Assembly (NCBI GenBank): GCA_030744435.1
Contig: JASLQO010000004.1
Coordinates: 121,792-185,791 of the forward strand
DNA from: JASLQO01 sp002327525
GTDB taxonomy: Bacteria; Pseudomonadota; Gammaproteobacteria; Pseudomonadales; Azotimanducaceae
Direction: 5' to 3'
DNA: 64,000 bases
Shown: in pieces, positions 8,158-17,372 of the stretch
How positions within the stretch are numbered: the stretch's first letter is position 1
Layout of the letters: every line of letters starts with the position of its first letter
Position numbers and translations under genes: made by a program
Notes under the pieces: model-generated
Seen by the model: the letters and a program-made list of their open reading frames with translations, nothing else
Database searches by the model: none
What the model was told of the DNA's origin: nothing

Positions 8158-8545
8158 CGGTGTGCGTCTCGACCGCTGGCTGTGGGCCGCACGCTTTCAC
8201 AAAACACGCGCGAAAGCCAAAACCGCCATCGACGCCGGCCACGTGACACTGAACGGTCATCGCGCCAAACCCAGCAAAGAGGTAGCCATCGGCGCGACGA
8301 TCACTGTGCGCCGCGGAGAAACCGTCACTACCGTCATCGTGCGAGCACTGTCCGAAAAGCGCGCTAGCGCCACGATCGCCGCCGCGCTCTATGACGAGAC
8401 ACCCGAGAGCATCGAGACCCGCGAAGCGCTGCGTGCCCGGCGCCGCATGGAACGCGCCGGCTTGCGCGTACCCATAACAAAACCAGACAAACGCGGTCGC
8501 CGCGCCCTACAGGCCCTCAAAACCCGCCGAGACACCCCGGAATAA
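8150..8545 (+). CDS. hslR: Ribosome-associated heat shock protein Hsp15
   Basis: A 131-residue protein with an N-terminal S4 RNA-binding domain (LDRWLWAARFHKTRAKAK through HVTLNGHRAKPSKEV, about residues 5-66) and a basic C-terminal tail rich in Arg and Lys. Hsp15 binds free 50S subunits carrying a nascent chain and helps recycle stalled ribosomes after heat stress. The frame is open upstream, but the start that gives the family N-terminus overlaps the end of yrfG (ATGACTGA), indicating translational coupling. In E. coli hslR is followed by hslO (Hsp33) and then pckA; hslO is absent here. Confidence 0.93.
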   Translation: MTDGVRLDRWLWAARFHKTRAKAKTAIDAGHVTLNGHRAKPSKEVAIGATITVRRGETVTTVIVRALSEKRASATIAAALYDETPESIETREALRARRRMERAGLRVPITKPDKRGRRALQALKTRRDTPE

Positions 8546-8556
8546 CACCGAAAAGT

Positions 8557-8573
8557 GAAACCGTCCCCGTTTC
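8557..8573. repeat. Short GAAAC-GTTTC palindrome between hslR and pckA
   Basis: GAAAC-CGTCCCC-GTTTC lies 12 bases after the hslR stop, in the context AAAGTGAAACCGTCCCCGTT. The lack of a T-run argues against an intrinsic terminator. The sequence recalls extragenic palindromes associated with REP-type elements, but this cannot be confirmed from a single copy. Confidence 0.3.
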
Positions 8574-8692
8574 TGGGGGTTCGCAACGAGTAACTAGCCA
8601 AACAAGTCAATCACATCCTCATTGCATCTGAAGTTATGCCTGCAAAGAGCGCTGTGGCACAATGCGCCGATCTTTAGAAGGTGCCCAGTTCT

Positions 8693-10255
8693 ATGGCTCT
8701 GGATATCGAGAACACCACCAAAACCACGACCTATCACAACCTCTCCCGGCCCCAGCTGGCCGAGTTGGCGGTCATGCGCGGTGAGGGTCGTTTTGCCAGC
8801 AACGGCGCCATTGTAGTCAACACCGGAAAGCGAACCGGCCGCTCGCCAATGGACCGCTTCATCGTCGACGAGCCCTCCACTTCCGAAACCATAGACTGGG
8901 GTGCAATCAACCACCCCATCGCACCGGATGTCTTCGATGCCCTCTGGGACCGCGTTCACATCTATCTCGCTGATCAGGAGACTTTCGTCTCCGATCTGCA
9001 CGTCGGCGCCGACGCCGAGCACTATCTGCCCATTGAGGTCACCACTCAGTATGCGTGGCACGCGCTTTTCGGCAAGGCGTTGTTCATCACTCCCGAGCAC
9101 TACAACCCACACAACAAGGAAATCTGGCAGGTAGTGAATGCACCGGGTTTCATCTGTGATCCCGATCGCGACAACACCAACAGTGATGGCGTGGTAATAC
9201 TCAATTTCGCCCAGCGCAAGGTGTTGCTGGCCGGCATGCGCTATGCCGGTGAGATGAAGAAATCCATGTTCGCCGCCCTCAACTTCCTGTTGCCCGAGAA
9301 GGACGTACTGCCCATGCACTGCAGCGCGAACCTCGGCACGCAAGGCGATGTCGCACTGTTTTTCGGTCTCTCCGGCACCGGGAAGACGACATTGTCCGCG
9401 GATCCGAGCCGCTTTCTCATCGGCGACGACGAGCACGGTTGGGGCAAGGGCACGGTCTTCAACTTCGAGGGCGGTTGCTATGCCAAATGCATTGATCTCA
9501 CGCGCGAGAACGAACCGGTCATATACGACGCCATCTCATTCGGTTCCATCGTCGAAAACGTGGTGATCGACGACGACACTCGCGTTCCCGACTACTCGGA
9601 TTCGGCTCTCACCGAAAATACCCGTGCATGCTACTCGCGGGACGCCATTGAACTCAAGGTACCTGACAATCGTGCCGGAGAGCCGAACAACATCATTTTC
9701 CTGACCTGCGATGTCAGCGGCGTGCTGCCGCCCCTGGCCTGCCTGTCCAAGGAGGCGGCGGCATACCACTTCCTGTCAGGATACACGGCCGCTGTGGGTT
9801 CCACGGAGGTAGGCTCCACCGAAGCGTTCAAGGCAACTTTCTCTACCTGTTTCGGGGCACCTTTCTTTCCCCGCCCGGCCGGCGTTTACGCCGATCTGCT
9901 CATGCGGCGAATGGAGGAGTTCGGATCGAAGGTCTATCTGGTAAACACTGGCTGGACGGGCGGTGGCTATGGCGTCGGATCGCGGTTCGAAATTCCGGTG
10001 ACTCGCGCAATTGTCGCGGCCATTCAGTCGGGAGCGCTGGATCAGGTCGAAACCAGACACCTCGCCGGACTCAATCTGGACGTGCCGCTCACCGTACCGG
10101 GCGTGAGTGCCGAGTTGCTCAATCCGCGTGAGACATGGCAGGACCAGGATGCCTACGACGCCAGCGCGGCGAAACTGATTGGGCTGTTTCAAGACAACTT
10201 CACCAAGTTTGTCGTGGATCAAGCCATCGTGGACGCGGGCCCTTCGGCAGATTAA
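8693..10255 (+). CDS. pckA: ATP-dependent phosphoenolpyruvate carboxykinase
   Basis: A 520-residue enzyme converting oxaloacetate and ATP to phosphoenolpyruvate and CO2, the first step of gluconeogenesis. The ATP-binding P-loop GLSGTGKTTLSADP is at about residues 224-237. The substrate-binding segment GKRTGRSPMDRF lies near the N-terminus, and the metal-binding region (LIGDDEHGW, FNFEGGCYAKC) follows the P-loop. An upstream in-frame GTG would add four residues, but it abuts the AGAAGG ribosome-binding site, so the ATG is preferred. It follows hslR as in enterobacteria, with its own 147-base upstream gap and probably its own promoter. Confidence 0.96.
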   Translation: MALDIENTTKTTTYHNLSRPQLAELAVMRGEGRFASNGAIVVNTGKRTGRSPMDRFIVDEPSTSETIDWGAINHPIAPDVFDALWDRVHIYLADQETFVSDLHVGADAEHYLPIEVTTQYAWHALFGKALFITPEHYNPHNKEIWQVVNAPGFICDPDRDNTNSDGVVILNFAQRKVLLAGMRYAGEMKKSMFAALNFLLPEKDVLPMHCSANLGTQGDVALFFGLSGTGKTTLSADPSRFLIGDDEHGWGKGTVFNFEGGCYAKCIDLTRENEPVIYDAISFGSIVENVVIDDDTRVPDYSDSALTENTRACYSRDAIELKVPDNRAGEPNNIIFLTCDVSGVLPPLACLSKEAAAYHFLSGYTAAVGSTEVGSTEAFKATFSTCFGAPFFPRPAGVYADLLMRRMEEFGSKVYLVNTGWTGGGYGVGSRFEIPVTRAIVAAIQSGALDQVETRHLAGLNLDVPLTVPGVSAELLNPRETWQDQDAYDASAAKLIGLFQDNFTKFVVDQAIVDAGPSAD

Positions 10256-10401
10256 TCTAGTCGGCTACTGTCACCTTTAGTAACACCGGGGCGCGGATGA
10301 GATGTCCCATGGTGATGTTCGTGCTTTGAGCAATACACGCCCTCGTCGCGTAGCCCAGAGCGAGGTCATCGCCGTATTTGGGGAGAAGTAGGGGAAAGCG
10401 T

Positions 10402-11973
10402 TTGTCCAACGACAGTCCATCTGCACACGAGCCCGAACTACCAGCCACCGTTGTTGCGGGGCTGCGCGACGACTGTACCTATCTACGCGGCATCCGGCGC
10501 GGCATCGAGAAGGAGAGTCTGCGGGTCACCATGGAGGGGGCGCTGTCTGCGCGCCCGCATCCCGCTGCACTCGGCTCACCGCTGACCCACCCACACATCA
10601 CCACCGATTTTTCCGAGGCCCAGCTCGAGCTGATTACAGGCGTGCATACCAACGCCGACGCAAGCCTCACCCAGCTGGAGGACGTACACCGCTACGTCTA
10701 CCAGCAACTCGAGGACGAGCTGCTGTGGACGGCGTCGATGCCCTGCATCCTCGGGGGTGACGAAGACATTCCGGTGGGGCAGTACGGGTCTTCCAACATC
10801 GCAATGGCAAAGACCGTCTACCGACGTGGGCTCGGTCACCGATATGGCGGGCTCATGCAGACCATCTCGGGTATTCACTACAATTTCTCGCTGCCGGATG
10901 CGTTCTGGCCACGCTACGCGCACATCATCGGCCGGACGAACGATCAGGATTTCATCACCGACGCCTACTTCGGTCTCATCCGCAACTTTCGCCGTTATTC
11001 GTGGCTGCTGATCTATCTGTTCGGCGCATCCCCCGCCATTTGTAGATCCTTTGCCAGAAATCTAGAACACAATCTTGAGGGGCTGGACGAGGGCTCTCTT
11101 TATCTGCCTCACGCCACATCACTTCGCATGGGCCGCCTCGGCTATCAGAGTGATGCCCAGAGCAGCCTGCACGTTTCCTACAACTGCCTGGATGACTATG
11201 CCGAAACCATGGTTCAAGCGCTCACGCAGTCATATCCGGACTACGAGAAGATCGGCGTGCTGGTTGAAGGTGAATACCGTCAGCTGAACACCTCCCTGAT
11301 TCAGATCGAAAACGAATTCTACGGCACCATCCGCCCCAAGCGTCCCATTCAACAAGGCGAGCGTCCGCTCAACGCTCTGAGGACACGCGGTGTGGAGTAC
11401 GTCGAGGTACGCTGCCTGGATCTCAATCCGTTTCTGACGGTCGGCATCGACACCGAACAGATACTATTTCTCGACGCCTTCCTCATGTTCTGCCTCCTCG
11501 CTGACAGCCCGCCCGACAGCCCGGAAGAATCCGCACGCATGCTCGACAATCAGCTCGCCATCGTCGAGCGCGGCCGAGCGCCGAGGCTGCAACTCGCGGG
11601 AGGTTTCCGCGATCACCTCGCCCACGCCATCCTCGACGCCTGCCGACCGGTCGCCGAACTGCTCGACTGCGCGCACGGCGGCAGCGCTCACGAAGATGCA
11701 TGGCAGGCTCAGCACATGCGCGTCGAAGACACCAGCCTGACGCCTTCATCCCGGATCCTGGATGTCATGAACTCACAGGAAATACCCTTCTTTCGCTTCG
11801 CCATGAACGCATCGCTCGCACACAAGGCAGACTTCGGCCGCAGACCCTTATCTGGAAAACAGCTAGCCCACCACCGCGCACTGGCGCTGGAGTCGATCAA
11901 ACGCCAGAAGGAGATCGAAAACGCCGATACGGTAGATTTTGGTGCATTCCTGGAAAGCTACCTGCACCTGTAA
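10402..11973 (+). CDS. gshA: Glutamate-cysteine ligase, GshA type I
   Basis: A 523-residue enzyme that joins glutamate and cysteine, the committed step of glutathione synthesis. Recognisable segments are the N-terminal GIEKESLRV, the active-site ITTDFSEAQLELIT, the substrate loop GIHYNFSLPD, and VEVRCLDLNPF near residue 340. Length matches gammaproteobacterial GshA. The start is a TTG with an AGGGGA ribosome-binding site a few bases upstream; a second TTG eight codons earlier is less well placed. It is followed six bases later by the ACP phosphodiesterase gene, so the two are probably co-transcribed. Confidence 0.95.
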   Translation: MSNDSPSAHEPELPATVVAGLRDDCTYLRGIRRGIEKESLRVTMEGALSARPHPAALGSPLTHPHITTDFSEAQLELITGVHTNADASLTQLEDVHRYVYQQLEDELLWTASMPCILGGDEDIPVGQYGSSNIAMAKTVYRRGLGHRYGGLMQTISGIHYNFSLPDAFWPRYAHIIGRTNDQDFITDAYFGLIRNFRRYSWLLIYLFGASPAICRSFARNLEHNLEGLDEGSLYLPHATSLRMGRLGYQSDAQSSLHVSYNCLDDYAETMVQALTQSYPDYEKIGVLVEGEYRQLNTSLIQIENEFYGTIRPKRPIQQGERPLNALRTRGVEYVEVRCLDLNPFLTVGIDTEQILFLDAFLMFCLLADSPPDSPEESARMLDNQLAIVERGRAPRLQLAGGFRDHLAHAILDACRPVAELLDCAHGGSAHEDAWQAQHMRVEDTSLTPSSRILDVMNSQEIPFFRFAMNASLAHKADFGRRPLSGKQLAHHRALALESIKRQKEIENADTVDFGAFLESYLHL

Positions 11974-11979
11974 GGCACC

Positions 11980-12588
11980 GTGAACTTTCTTGCCCATTGC
12001 CTGATTGCCGCCAATGCCAGTGAACTACCGGAGCAGCAGGCTGGATTGATCGCAGGCGGTCTGTTAGGAGATTTCATCAAAGGTCCCATTCCGCAGCACT
12101 GGCCTCTCCCGGCACAATTCGGCATTCGCCTACATCGTCGTATCGATGCCTACAGCAATCAGCACAAAGGTGTCCGCCGCTCGAGCAGCCGCTTTCCACC
12201 ACAGCTACGCCGCTTCGCACCTGTATTCGTCGATGTGATTGCAGACCATCTGCTGACCCTTGACTGGGCACGGCAGTACCCGCAGCCCATCGATAAGTTT
12301 TCTCAACACTGCTACCGGCTTGCCGACGATCACCGACACCTGCTCGCAGCCGAACATGCCCGCTACCTCGATTGGTTGGTGCAGAACGATCTGCTAGGCG
12401 GCTACGGGAACCCAGAGATCGTGGAGCGCGGTCTCAAGTCCATCACGCGGCGACTGAAACGTTCGGAACTCGATCCCGACTTATTCGAAACGCTACCGAA
12501 CCTCATGCCTCAGCTGGCCGAGGACTTCGCCTCTTACTTCCCCGATCTCATCACCCATGCTCGGGAGTTCGTGCGGGAAGCCTCGTAA
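11980..12588 (+). CDS. acpH: Acyl carrier protein phosphodiesterase AcpH
   Basis: A 202-residue HD-like hydrolase that removes the 4'-phosphopantetheine arm from acyl carrier protein. The family signature is present: MNFLAHCLIA, then GLLGDFIKG, LHRRIDAYSN, and DVIADHLLTLDW with metal-binding His and Asp. Length is as expected for AcpH. It starts at GTG six bases after the gshA stop. The C-terminal helix (YFPDLITHAREF) is also typical. Confidence 0.92.
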   Translation: MNFLAHCLIAANASELPEQQAGLIAGGLLGDFIKGPIPQHWPLPAQFGIRLHRRIDAYSNQHKGVRRSSSRFPPQLRRFAPVFVDVIADHLLTLDWARQYPQPIDKFSQHCYRLADDHRHLLAAEHARYLDWLVQNDLLGGYGNPEIVERGLKSITRRLKRSELDPDLFETLPNLMPQLAEDFASYFPDLITHAREFVREAS

Positions 12589-12659
12589 AGGCGATCGTGG
12601 CAGTTGACGACACGCGCACCACCAGTAACCTAGCGGCACTTCAATCGAGCAGAGAAAAA

Positions 12660-13634
12660 GTGAAAGCCGTACTGTGCAAAGCCTTCGGGCCTCCGGAGAG
12701 CCTGATATTAGAAGAGGTGGCCGATCCGATTCCGGGTCCCGATGAAGTTGTCGTGGATATGAAGGCATCCGCGCTCAACTTCCCGGACGTCCTGATGATC
12801 GCCGGGAAGTACCAGAGCCAGCCGCCATTCCCCTTCTCTCCGGGCAGCGAAATGGCCGGCGTGATCTCAGCAGTCGGTAACCGAGTGCAATCATTCACGG
12901 CGGGAGAGCGGGTGTTCGGCGGCGTGGGTCACGGTGGCTTTGCCGAGAAGGTGGTCATCAATGCACGCAACCTGCGCCGCATGCCCGACGACATGTCGTT
13001 CGAGCAGGCCTCCGGCATCAGTACGGCCTACGGCACGTCCTACTACGCCCTGAAACAACGCGCCAACCTTCAGCCGGGAGAAACACTTCTGGTTCTCGGC
13101 GCTGCAGGTGGCGTTGGGCTTGCTGCCGTCGAGCTCGGCAAGGCCATGGGCGCACGCGTGATCGCAGCCGCCAGCACTGACGAGAAGCTGGACATCGCCA
13201 GACGCTCGGGTGCTGACGAACGGGTCAATTACTCGGATGGCGATCTTAAAGAAAAGGTCAAGGCCCTGACCGGCGGTCAGGGTGTGGACGTCATCTACGA
13301 CCCGGTCGGGGGAGACCTGTTCGACCAGTGCATGCGTTGCATTGGCTGGTACGGGCGGGTACTCGTCATCGGATTTGCGGCAGGTGACATCCCGAAGGTG
13401 CCCATCAATCTGATTCTTTTGAAGAGTTGCCAGGTAGTGGGAGTGTTCTACGGCAGATGGTCGGCCTCACGCCCAGACGAAAATGCCGCGAACTTGGAAG
13501 AGATTCTCGAGCTCTACGCAGATGGCAAGATAGACCCCCTCATCAGCAGCACTTATTCACTGCAACACTACGCACAGGCGCTGCGCTGTCTTTCAGAGCG
13601 CAGAGCCATCGGTAAAGTGGTGGTGACCACATGA
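12660..13634 (+). CDS. NADPH:quinone oxidoreductase-family protein (zinc-less MDR)
   Basis: A 324-residue member of the medium-chain dehydrogenase/reductase family, quinone reductase branch. The substrate domain includes ALNFPDVLMIAGKYQ and PFSPGSEMAG. The dinucleotide-binding motif is VLGAAGGVGLAAVELGKAMG, and no structural-zinc Cys cluster is seen. It probably reduces a quinone or enone with NADPH. The frame is open far upstream, but the family N-terminus (KAVLCKAFG) begins at a GTG. The gene ends in an ATGA overlap with dsbB, so the two are translationally coupled. Confidence 0.88.
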   Translation: MKAVLCKAFGPPESLILEEVADPIPGPDEVVVDMKASALNFPDVLMIAGKYQSQPPFPFSPGSEMAGVISAVGNRVQSFTAGERVFGGVGHGGFAEKVVINARNLRRMPDDMSFEQASGISTAYGTSYYALKQRANLQPGETLLVLGAAGGVGLAAVELGKAMGARVIAAASTDEKLDIARRSGADERVNYSDGDLKEKVKALTGGQGVDVIYDPVGGDLFDQCMRCIGWYGRVLVIGFAAGDIPKVPINLILLKSCQVVGVFYGRWSASRPDENAANLEEILELYADGKIDPLISSTYSLQHYAQALRCLSERRAIGKVVVTT

Positions 13635-14110
13635 TCGCCAGCATCACGAGCGAACAATGGGCCATGACCATCGCGCTCGCGTGCGGTGGTGTGTTGTCTG
13701 GCGCACTGGTGATGGAACACGGTTTCGGCATGGCACCTTGTCCTCTGTGCCTCATGCAGCGCATCTGGTTCTTCTTCGCGGGCGCTTTCGCCTGTGCCAG
13801 TCTCGCACACAATCCTCGTTGGGGGATTTACCCGCTGATGTCGTTGGTGTGTTGCCTCGTGGGTGGAGGATTCGCCGTCCGCCAGCTGTGGCTGCAGAGC
13901 CTGCCGGAAGACCAGGTACCGGCATGCACGGACCTTGCGCGCATGTTCGAAGTGTCCCCTTTGGGCGACGTGCTGGTGGCAATGACCCAGGGCACGGGAG
14001 ACTGCGCAAAAGTCGACCTTGTGCTTGGCGTGACATTGCCGCTCTGGACACTGCTCGCCTTCATTGGCATTGCCGTGTTGGCCATTCTGCAGTTGCGCGC
14101 GCGTCAGTAA
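13631..14110 (+). CDS. dsbB: Disulfide bond formation protein B
   Basis: A 159-residue inner-membrane protein with four predicted membrane segments. The first periplasmic Cys pair is in the motif Pro-Cys-Pro-Leu-Cys (Cys37/Cys40). The second pair is one Cys in VPACTDLARM and one in TGDCAKV. DsbB reoxidises periplasmic DsbA and passes electrons to ubiquinone. Arg after the first pair (MQRIWF) fits the quinone-interacting Arg. Coupling to the upstream quinone-reductase-like gene by a four-base overlap is suggestive, because both products touch the quinone pool, but that link is inference. Confidence 0.93.
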   Translation: MIASITSEQWAMTIALACGGVLSGALVMEHGFGMAPCPLCLMQRIWFFFAGAFACASLAHNPRWGIYPLMSLVCCLVGGGFAVRQLWLQSLPEDQVPACTDLARMFEVSPLGDVLVAMTQGTGDCAKVDLVLGVTLPLWTLLAFIGIAVLAILQLRARQ

Positions 14111-14652
14111 CAGCTAGCACGACGCCTCTTCTTAACAACGCACAAGAACGTTCCACATGTACCTAAATTCCTTACAATTTCCATCATTCGAGGTGGTGTA
14201 GATTGCTTTGTCAGTGGTATAGTGCGATGGCTGAAGTAGCACTCGGCATCTGAAGCGGCCATCGAGGCAAGCATCAGGCTGGGAAAAAACAACGGTTAAC
14301 AACGAAAATCAACAACAACACCAGGCGAAGAAACTGGTGGTCTTGAGAGGTCGGGGTCGGGCGAATCGAACGCGAGTGGCAAGCAGTGTTGGAACACGCG
14401 CGCGAGGGAACTGGTCCGGCGTTCGGATGAGACACCCGAGCAAGCAATCCGGGAAGCGCATCCAAAGTAAGGCGACTTAGAAGGGGCCGGAAGTGTTCCC
14501 TGAGGATGGGAGCGCTGGGGTATTTTCGGGTAAAACCGAACAGGCCGTGCGGAGATTGTCGCACTGTGAAGTGATTTTCCACGCGGCGAAGACTTGGCAA
14601 TACCGGAAGCAAAGAGCCGGGTGAGCCGAGCACAGAGGAAGGACCATATGCC
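14111..14652 (+). other. Long untranslated region upstream of the orphan parA
   Basis: No gene is supported here. An extended -10 element (TGGTATAGT) sits at 14215-14223 and could start a leader of about 420 bases. The leader contains an unstructured A/C-rich stretch and then a hairpin, CACCAG-loop-CTGGTG, near 14320-14340. After it, about 300 GC-rich bases have stops in every plus-strand frame. Two long minus-strand frames look like shadows of GC-rich sequence. The AGGAAGGA ribosome-binding site of parA closes the region. Confidence 0.4.
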
Positions 14653-15411
14653 ATGGAGCAACAAGCTCGTCGCATTTTGGTAGTAAATGGCAAGGGCGGT
14701 TGTGGCAAGACGACTATAGCCACCAATCTCGCCGTGGCGTATGCAAGCAATGGCACTCCGGTAGCCCTCGCCGACCACGATCCACAAGCATCCAGCACCT
14801 ACTGGTCGGAACAACGACCGGCTGATCTGCCTGCCGTTCCCGTGATACGCGCTCACGAGCTGTCAAGCATGTACCAGACCCAGGTGTTCCACAATCGCAT
14901 TCCGCCCGACACGCAACGGATCATCATCGACGGCCAGTCCAATGCTCGCTATACGGATCTGGGGGTGATGTTGAAACAGGCCGACATCATCCTGATTCCC
15001 GTGCTGCCATCCTCGATCGATATCAGGACTAGTGGAAATTTCATCACGAAACTTTTGACACACCAGTCTTTCAGAGCAGATCCACGCCCAGTTGGCGTGA
15101 TCGCCAATCGCATCCAGCCAAACAGCCCCACCCACAATAAGTTGATGCACTTTCTCGGCTGTCTGGACATCCCCACCGTTGCCACCTTCCGCGACAGCCC
15201 CATGTACAGTGAGGCAGTGGAACTGGGGCAGGGTGTGGTGGAGATGAAGGAAGCGAGATCGGCTCGCAGGGAGGCCGCCTCCTGGCACCAGCTATTGCTT
15301 TGGCTCGAAGAACAGGCACCAAGCACGAGAGTGACCGTGCAGAGCATTCGCCAACGTCCCGCGGCCGCAAAACTACACCGTACGCAGCGTTCCCAGCAGG
15401 ACGCCGTGTAG
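14653..15411 (+). CDS. Orphan ParA/MinD-type ATPase
   Basis: A 252-residue deviant-Walker ATPase. The signature KGGCGKTT is at about residues 14-21, with the leading Lys that defines the ParA/MinD family. DHDPQASSTYW is the Walker A' region and IIIDGQS occupies the Walker B position. There it reads Asp-Gly-Gln rather than the usual Asp-Ala/Cys-Pro. No parB, minC/E, chemotaxis or plasmid genes are adjacent, and the N-terminus lacks a DNA-binding extension. Such orphan ParA proteins position a cellular cargo, which is unknown here. The C-terminal 30 residues are basic. The gene has a good ribosome-binding site and a long leader. Confidence 0.85.
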   Translation: MEQQARRILVVNGKGGCGKTTIATNLAVAYASNGTPVALADHDPQASSTYWSEQRPADLPAVPVIRAHELSSMYQTQVFHNRIPPDTQRIIIDGQSNARYTDLGVMLKQADIILIPVLPSSIDIRTSGNFITKLLTHQSFRADPRPVGVIANRIQPNSPTHNKLMHFLGCLDIPTVATFRDSPMYSEAVELGQGVVEMKEARSARREAASWHQLLLWLEEQAPSTRVTVQSIRQRPAAAKLHRTQRSQQDAV

Positions 15412-15474
15412 GCACAGCCGCGGCTCCCCTGCCGTGGTAAACCCCATCCTGCCGTGAGTTGTCGGCGTTAGACT

Positions 15475-17352
15475 ATGCTGCAAGTTTCAGACATCGCACT
15501 CACTCGCGCCGACGTGCCATTGTTCGACGGGATGACGTTCACCGTCCATCCCGGTCAGAAAGTGGGCGTGGTCGGCGCCAACGGCATCGGCAAGTCCACT
15601 CTGTTCGCGCTCATCCTCCACCGCCTGATGCCGGAGCGAGGAGATGTCGAATACCCGCGTCCGTGGCGTGTATGCCATATGGCGCAGGAGATGCAACCCT
15701 CTGCACGTCACGCCATCGATTTCGTCATCGATGGCTGCGAGGATCTGCGATGCACCGAGCAGGCACTTACGAACCCGGAGCTCAGCGACGAGCAGCTCGC
15801 CGAACTGCACGCCCGCCTCGACGATCTGGGCGCATACCAGGCGAAATCACGCGCGGGGCAAATACTGACGGGGCTTGGCTTCGGCGCCGGCGATTTCGCA
15901 AAGCCTCACAAGAGCTTTTCCGGCGGCTGGCGCATAAGGCTCAATCTGGCGAAAGCGCTGATGACGCCGGCTGACCTCTTGTTGCTGGACGAACCCACCA
16001 ATCACCTGGACCTGGAAGCGACACTCTGGCTCGAGAACTGGCTCAAACGATGGCCGGGTACGCTCCTCGCCATCGCTCATGACCGCGAATTTCTCGACAA
16101 CACCACGGACCACATCCTGCACATCGCCGACCGGCAGGCGACGCTCTATCGAGGTGGTTATTCGTCTTTCGAACGCCAGCGTGCCGAAACACTGACACGA
16201 CAGCGCGTACAGTACGCCCGCCAGCAGAAACAGATCGCCCACATGGAGGATTTCGTCAGGCGTTTCCGCGCCAAGGCATCGAAGGCGAAGCAGGCGCAGA
16301 GCCGCCTGAAGGCACTCGAGCGCATGGACCGTATGCTGCCAGTACACCTGAGTTCACCCTACAGTTTTCCGATCACGGCACCCCGGCGCATGTCCCACCC
16401 ACTGGTCAGCCTCCGTGACGTCAGCCTCGGATATGACGGGGTGCGCGTGCTCGACGACATCGGTCAGACCATACTGCCTGGCGCCAGGATCGGCATTATC
16501 GGGGCAAACGGCGCCGGTAAGTCCACCTTTCTCAAATGCCTCGTCCGCGAACTGCAACCGCAGAGCGGTGAGCTGATGTTCGGCGAACACTCATCCACCG
16601 GCTACTTCGCTCAGCATCAACTCGAACTACTGGACGCCACGGCGAGCGCGCTCGCGACCGTGGCCGACCACAAACCCATCTGGCGGGAACAGCAGTCGCG
16701 AGACTTTCTCGGAACCTGGGGTTTTGATGCCGGCATGATCGAGCGACCCATATCCAGTCTCTCTGGCGGAGAGAAGGCGCGGCTGGTACTCGCCTGCATC
16801 GCCCTGCACGAGCCCGCCTTGCTGGTACTGGACGAACCCACCAATCACCTGGATATAGAGATGCGCGAGAGCCTGGCGCGCGCGCTGCAGGACTACACCG
16901 GCGCCCTTGTCATCGTGGCCCACGATCGCAGCCTGTTGACGAGTGTAGTGGATGAGTTTTGGCTCGCCGACAACGGCTGTATTCGAGTATTCCAGGGAGA
17001 TCTCGCTGCCTATACAGAACGCACAGCCATGCCCGCCGCGCCCATCAACGAGCGCGCGCGACGATCATCCCGCACCGATCAGAGGCGTGCCTCAGCGGAG
17101 AAGCGAGCGGCGCTGCAGCCTTTGAGAAACGAACTGTCCGAACTCGAGCGCAGCATGGATGCCATCACTGCGGAGCTTAGAGGCGTTGAAGGAGAACTGG
17201 CGGATCCCGAGGTTTATCGATCCGCACAACCGGATGCAGTGGATGCACTGCTGCGAAATGCCGCCAAACTCAGAAGCCGACTGGAGGAAACCGAGGAACG
17301 CTGGCTGGCACGCTCCAACGAACTGGAGACGCTGGCCGACCAACCACGCTAG
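15475..17352 (+). CDS. yheS: ABC-F family ATPase, YheS-like
   Basis: A 625-residue protein with two ABC ATPase domains and no membrane segments. The first has Walker A GANGIGKST, signature FSGGWRIRL and Walker B LLLLDEPTNHLDLEA. The second has GANGAGKST, SGGEKARLVL and LLVLDEPTNHLDIEM. The linker contains the basic P-site-tRNA interaction motif region (RRFRAKASKAKQAQSR). The C-terminal about 90 residues are Glu/Arg-rich and coiled-coil-like. ABC-F proteins bind the ribosome and relieve stalled or slow translation. The length and the C-terminal extension match YheS better than EttA. It follows parA by 63 bases. Confidence 0.93.
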   Translation: MLQVSDIALTRADVPLFDGMTFTVHPGQKVGVVGANGIGKSTLFALILHRLMPERGDVEYPRPWRVCHMAQEMQPSARHAIDFVIDGCEDLRCTEQALTNPELSDEQLAELHARLDDLGAYQAKSRAGQILTGLGFGAGDFAKPHKSFSGGWRIRLNLAKALMTPADLLLLDEPTNHLDLEATLWLENWLKRWPGTLLAIAHDREFLDNTTDHILHIADRQATLYRGGYSSFERQRAETLTRQRVQYARQQKQIAHMEDFVRRFRAKASKAKQAQSRLKALERMDRMLPVHLSSPYSFPITAPRRMSHPLVSLRDVSLGYDGVRVLDDIGQTILPGARIGIIGANGAGKSTFLKCLVRELQPQSGELMFGEHSSTGYFAQHQLELLDATASALATVADHKPIWREQQSRDFLGTWGFDAGMIERPISSLSGGEKARLVLACIALHEPALLVLDEPTNHLDIEMRESLARALQDYTGALVIVAHDRSLLTSVVDEFWLADNGCIRVFQGDLAAYTERTAMPAAPINERARRSSRTDQRRASAEKRAALQPLRNELSELERSMDAITAELRGVEGELADPEVYRSAQPDAVDALLRNAAKLRSRLEETEERWLARSNELETLADQPR

Positions 17353-17372
17353 CGTCCAGGATGGGGAGGCGT

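Noticed and set aside
14330..14652. Many GGA triplets, as in CsrB/RsmZ-type RNAs
   Set aside because: About nine GGA in 320 bases is what the base composition predicts, they are not set in hairpin loops, and no terminator follows before parA.
14274..14856. Two long minus-strand open frames opposite the parA leader
   Set aside because: They overlap each other in different frames, have no ribosome-binding site or recognisable sequence, and run into the clear parA gene.
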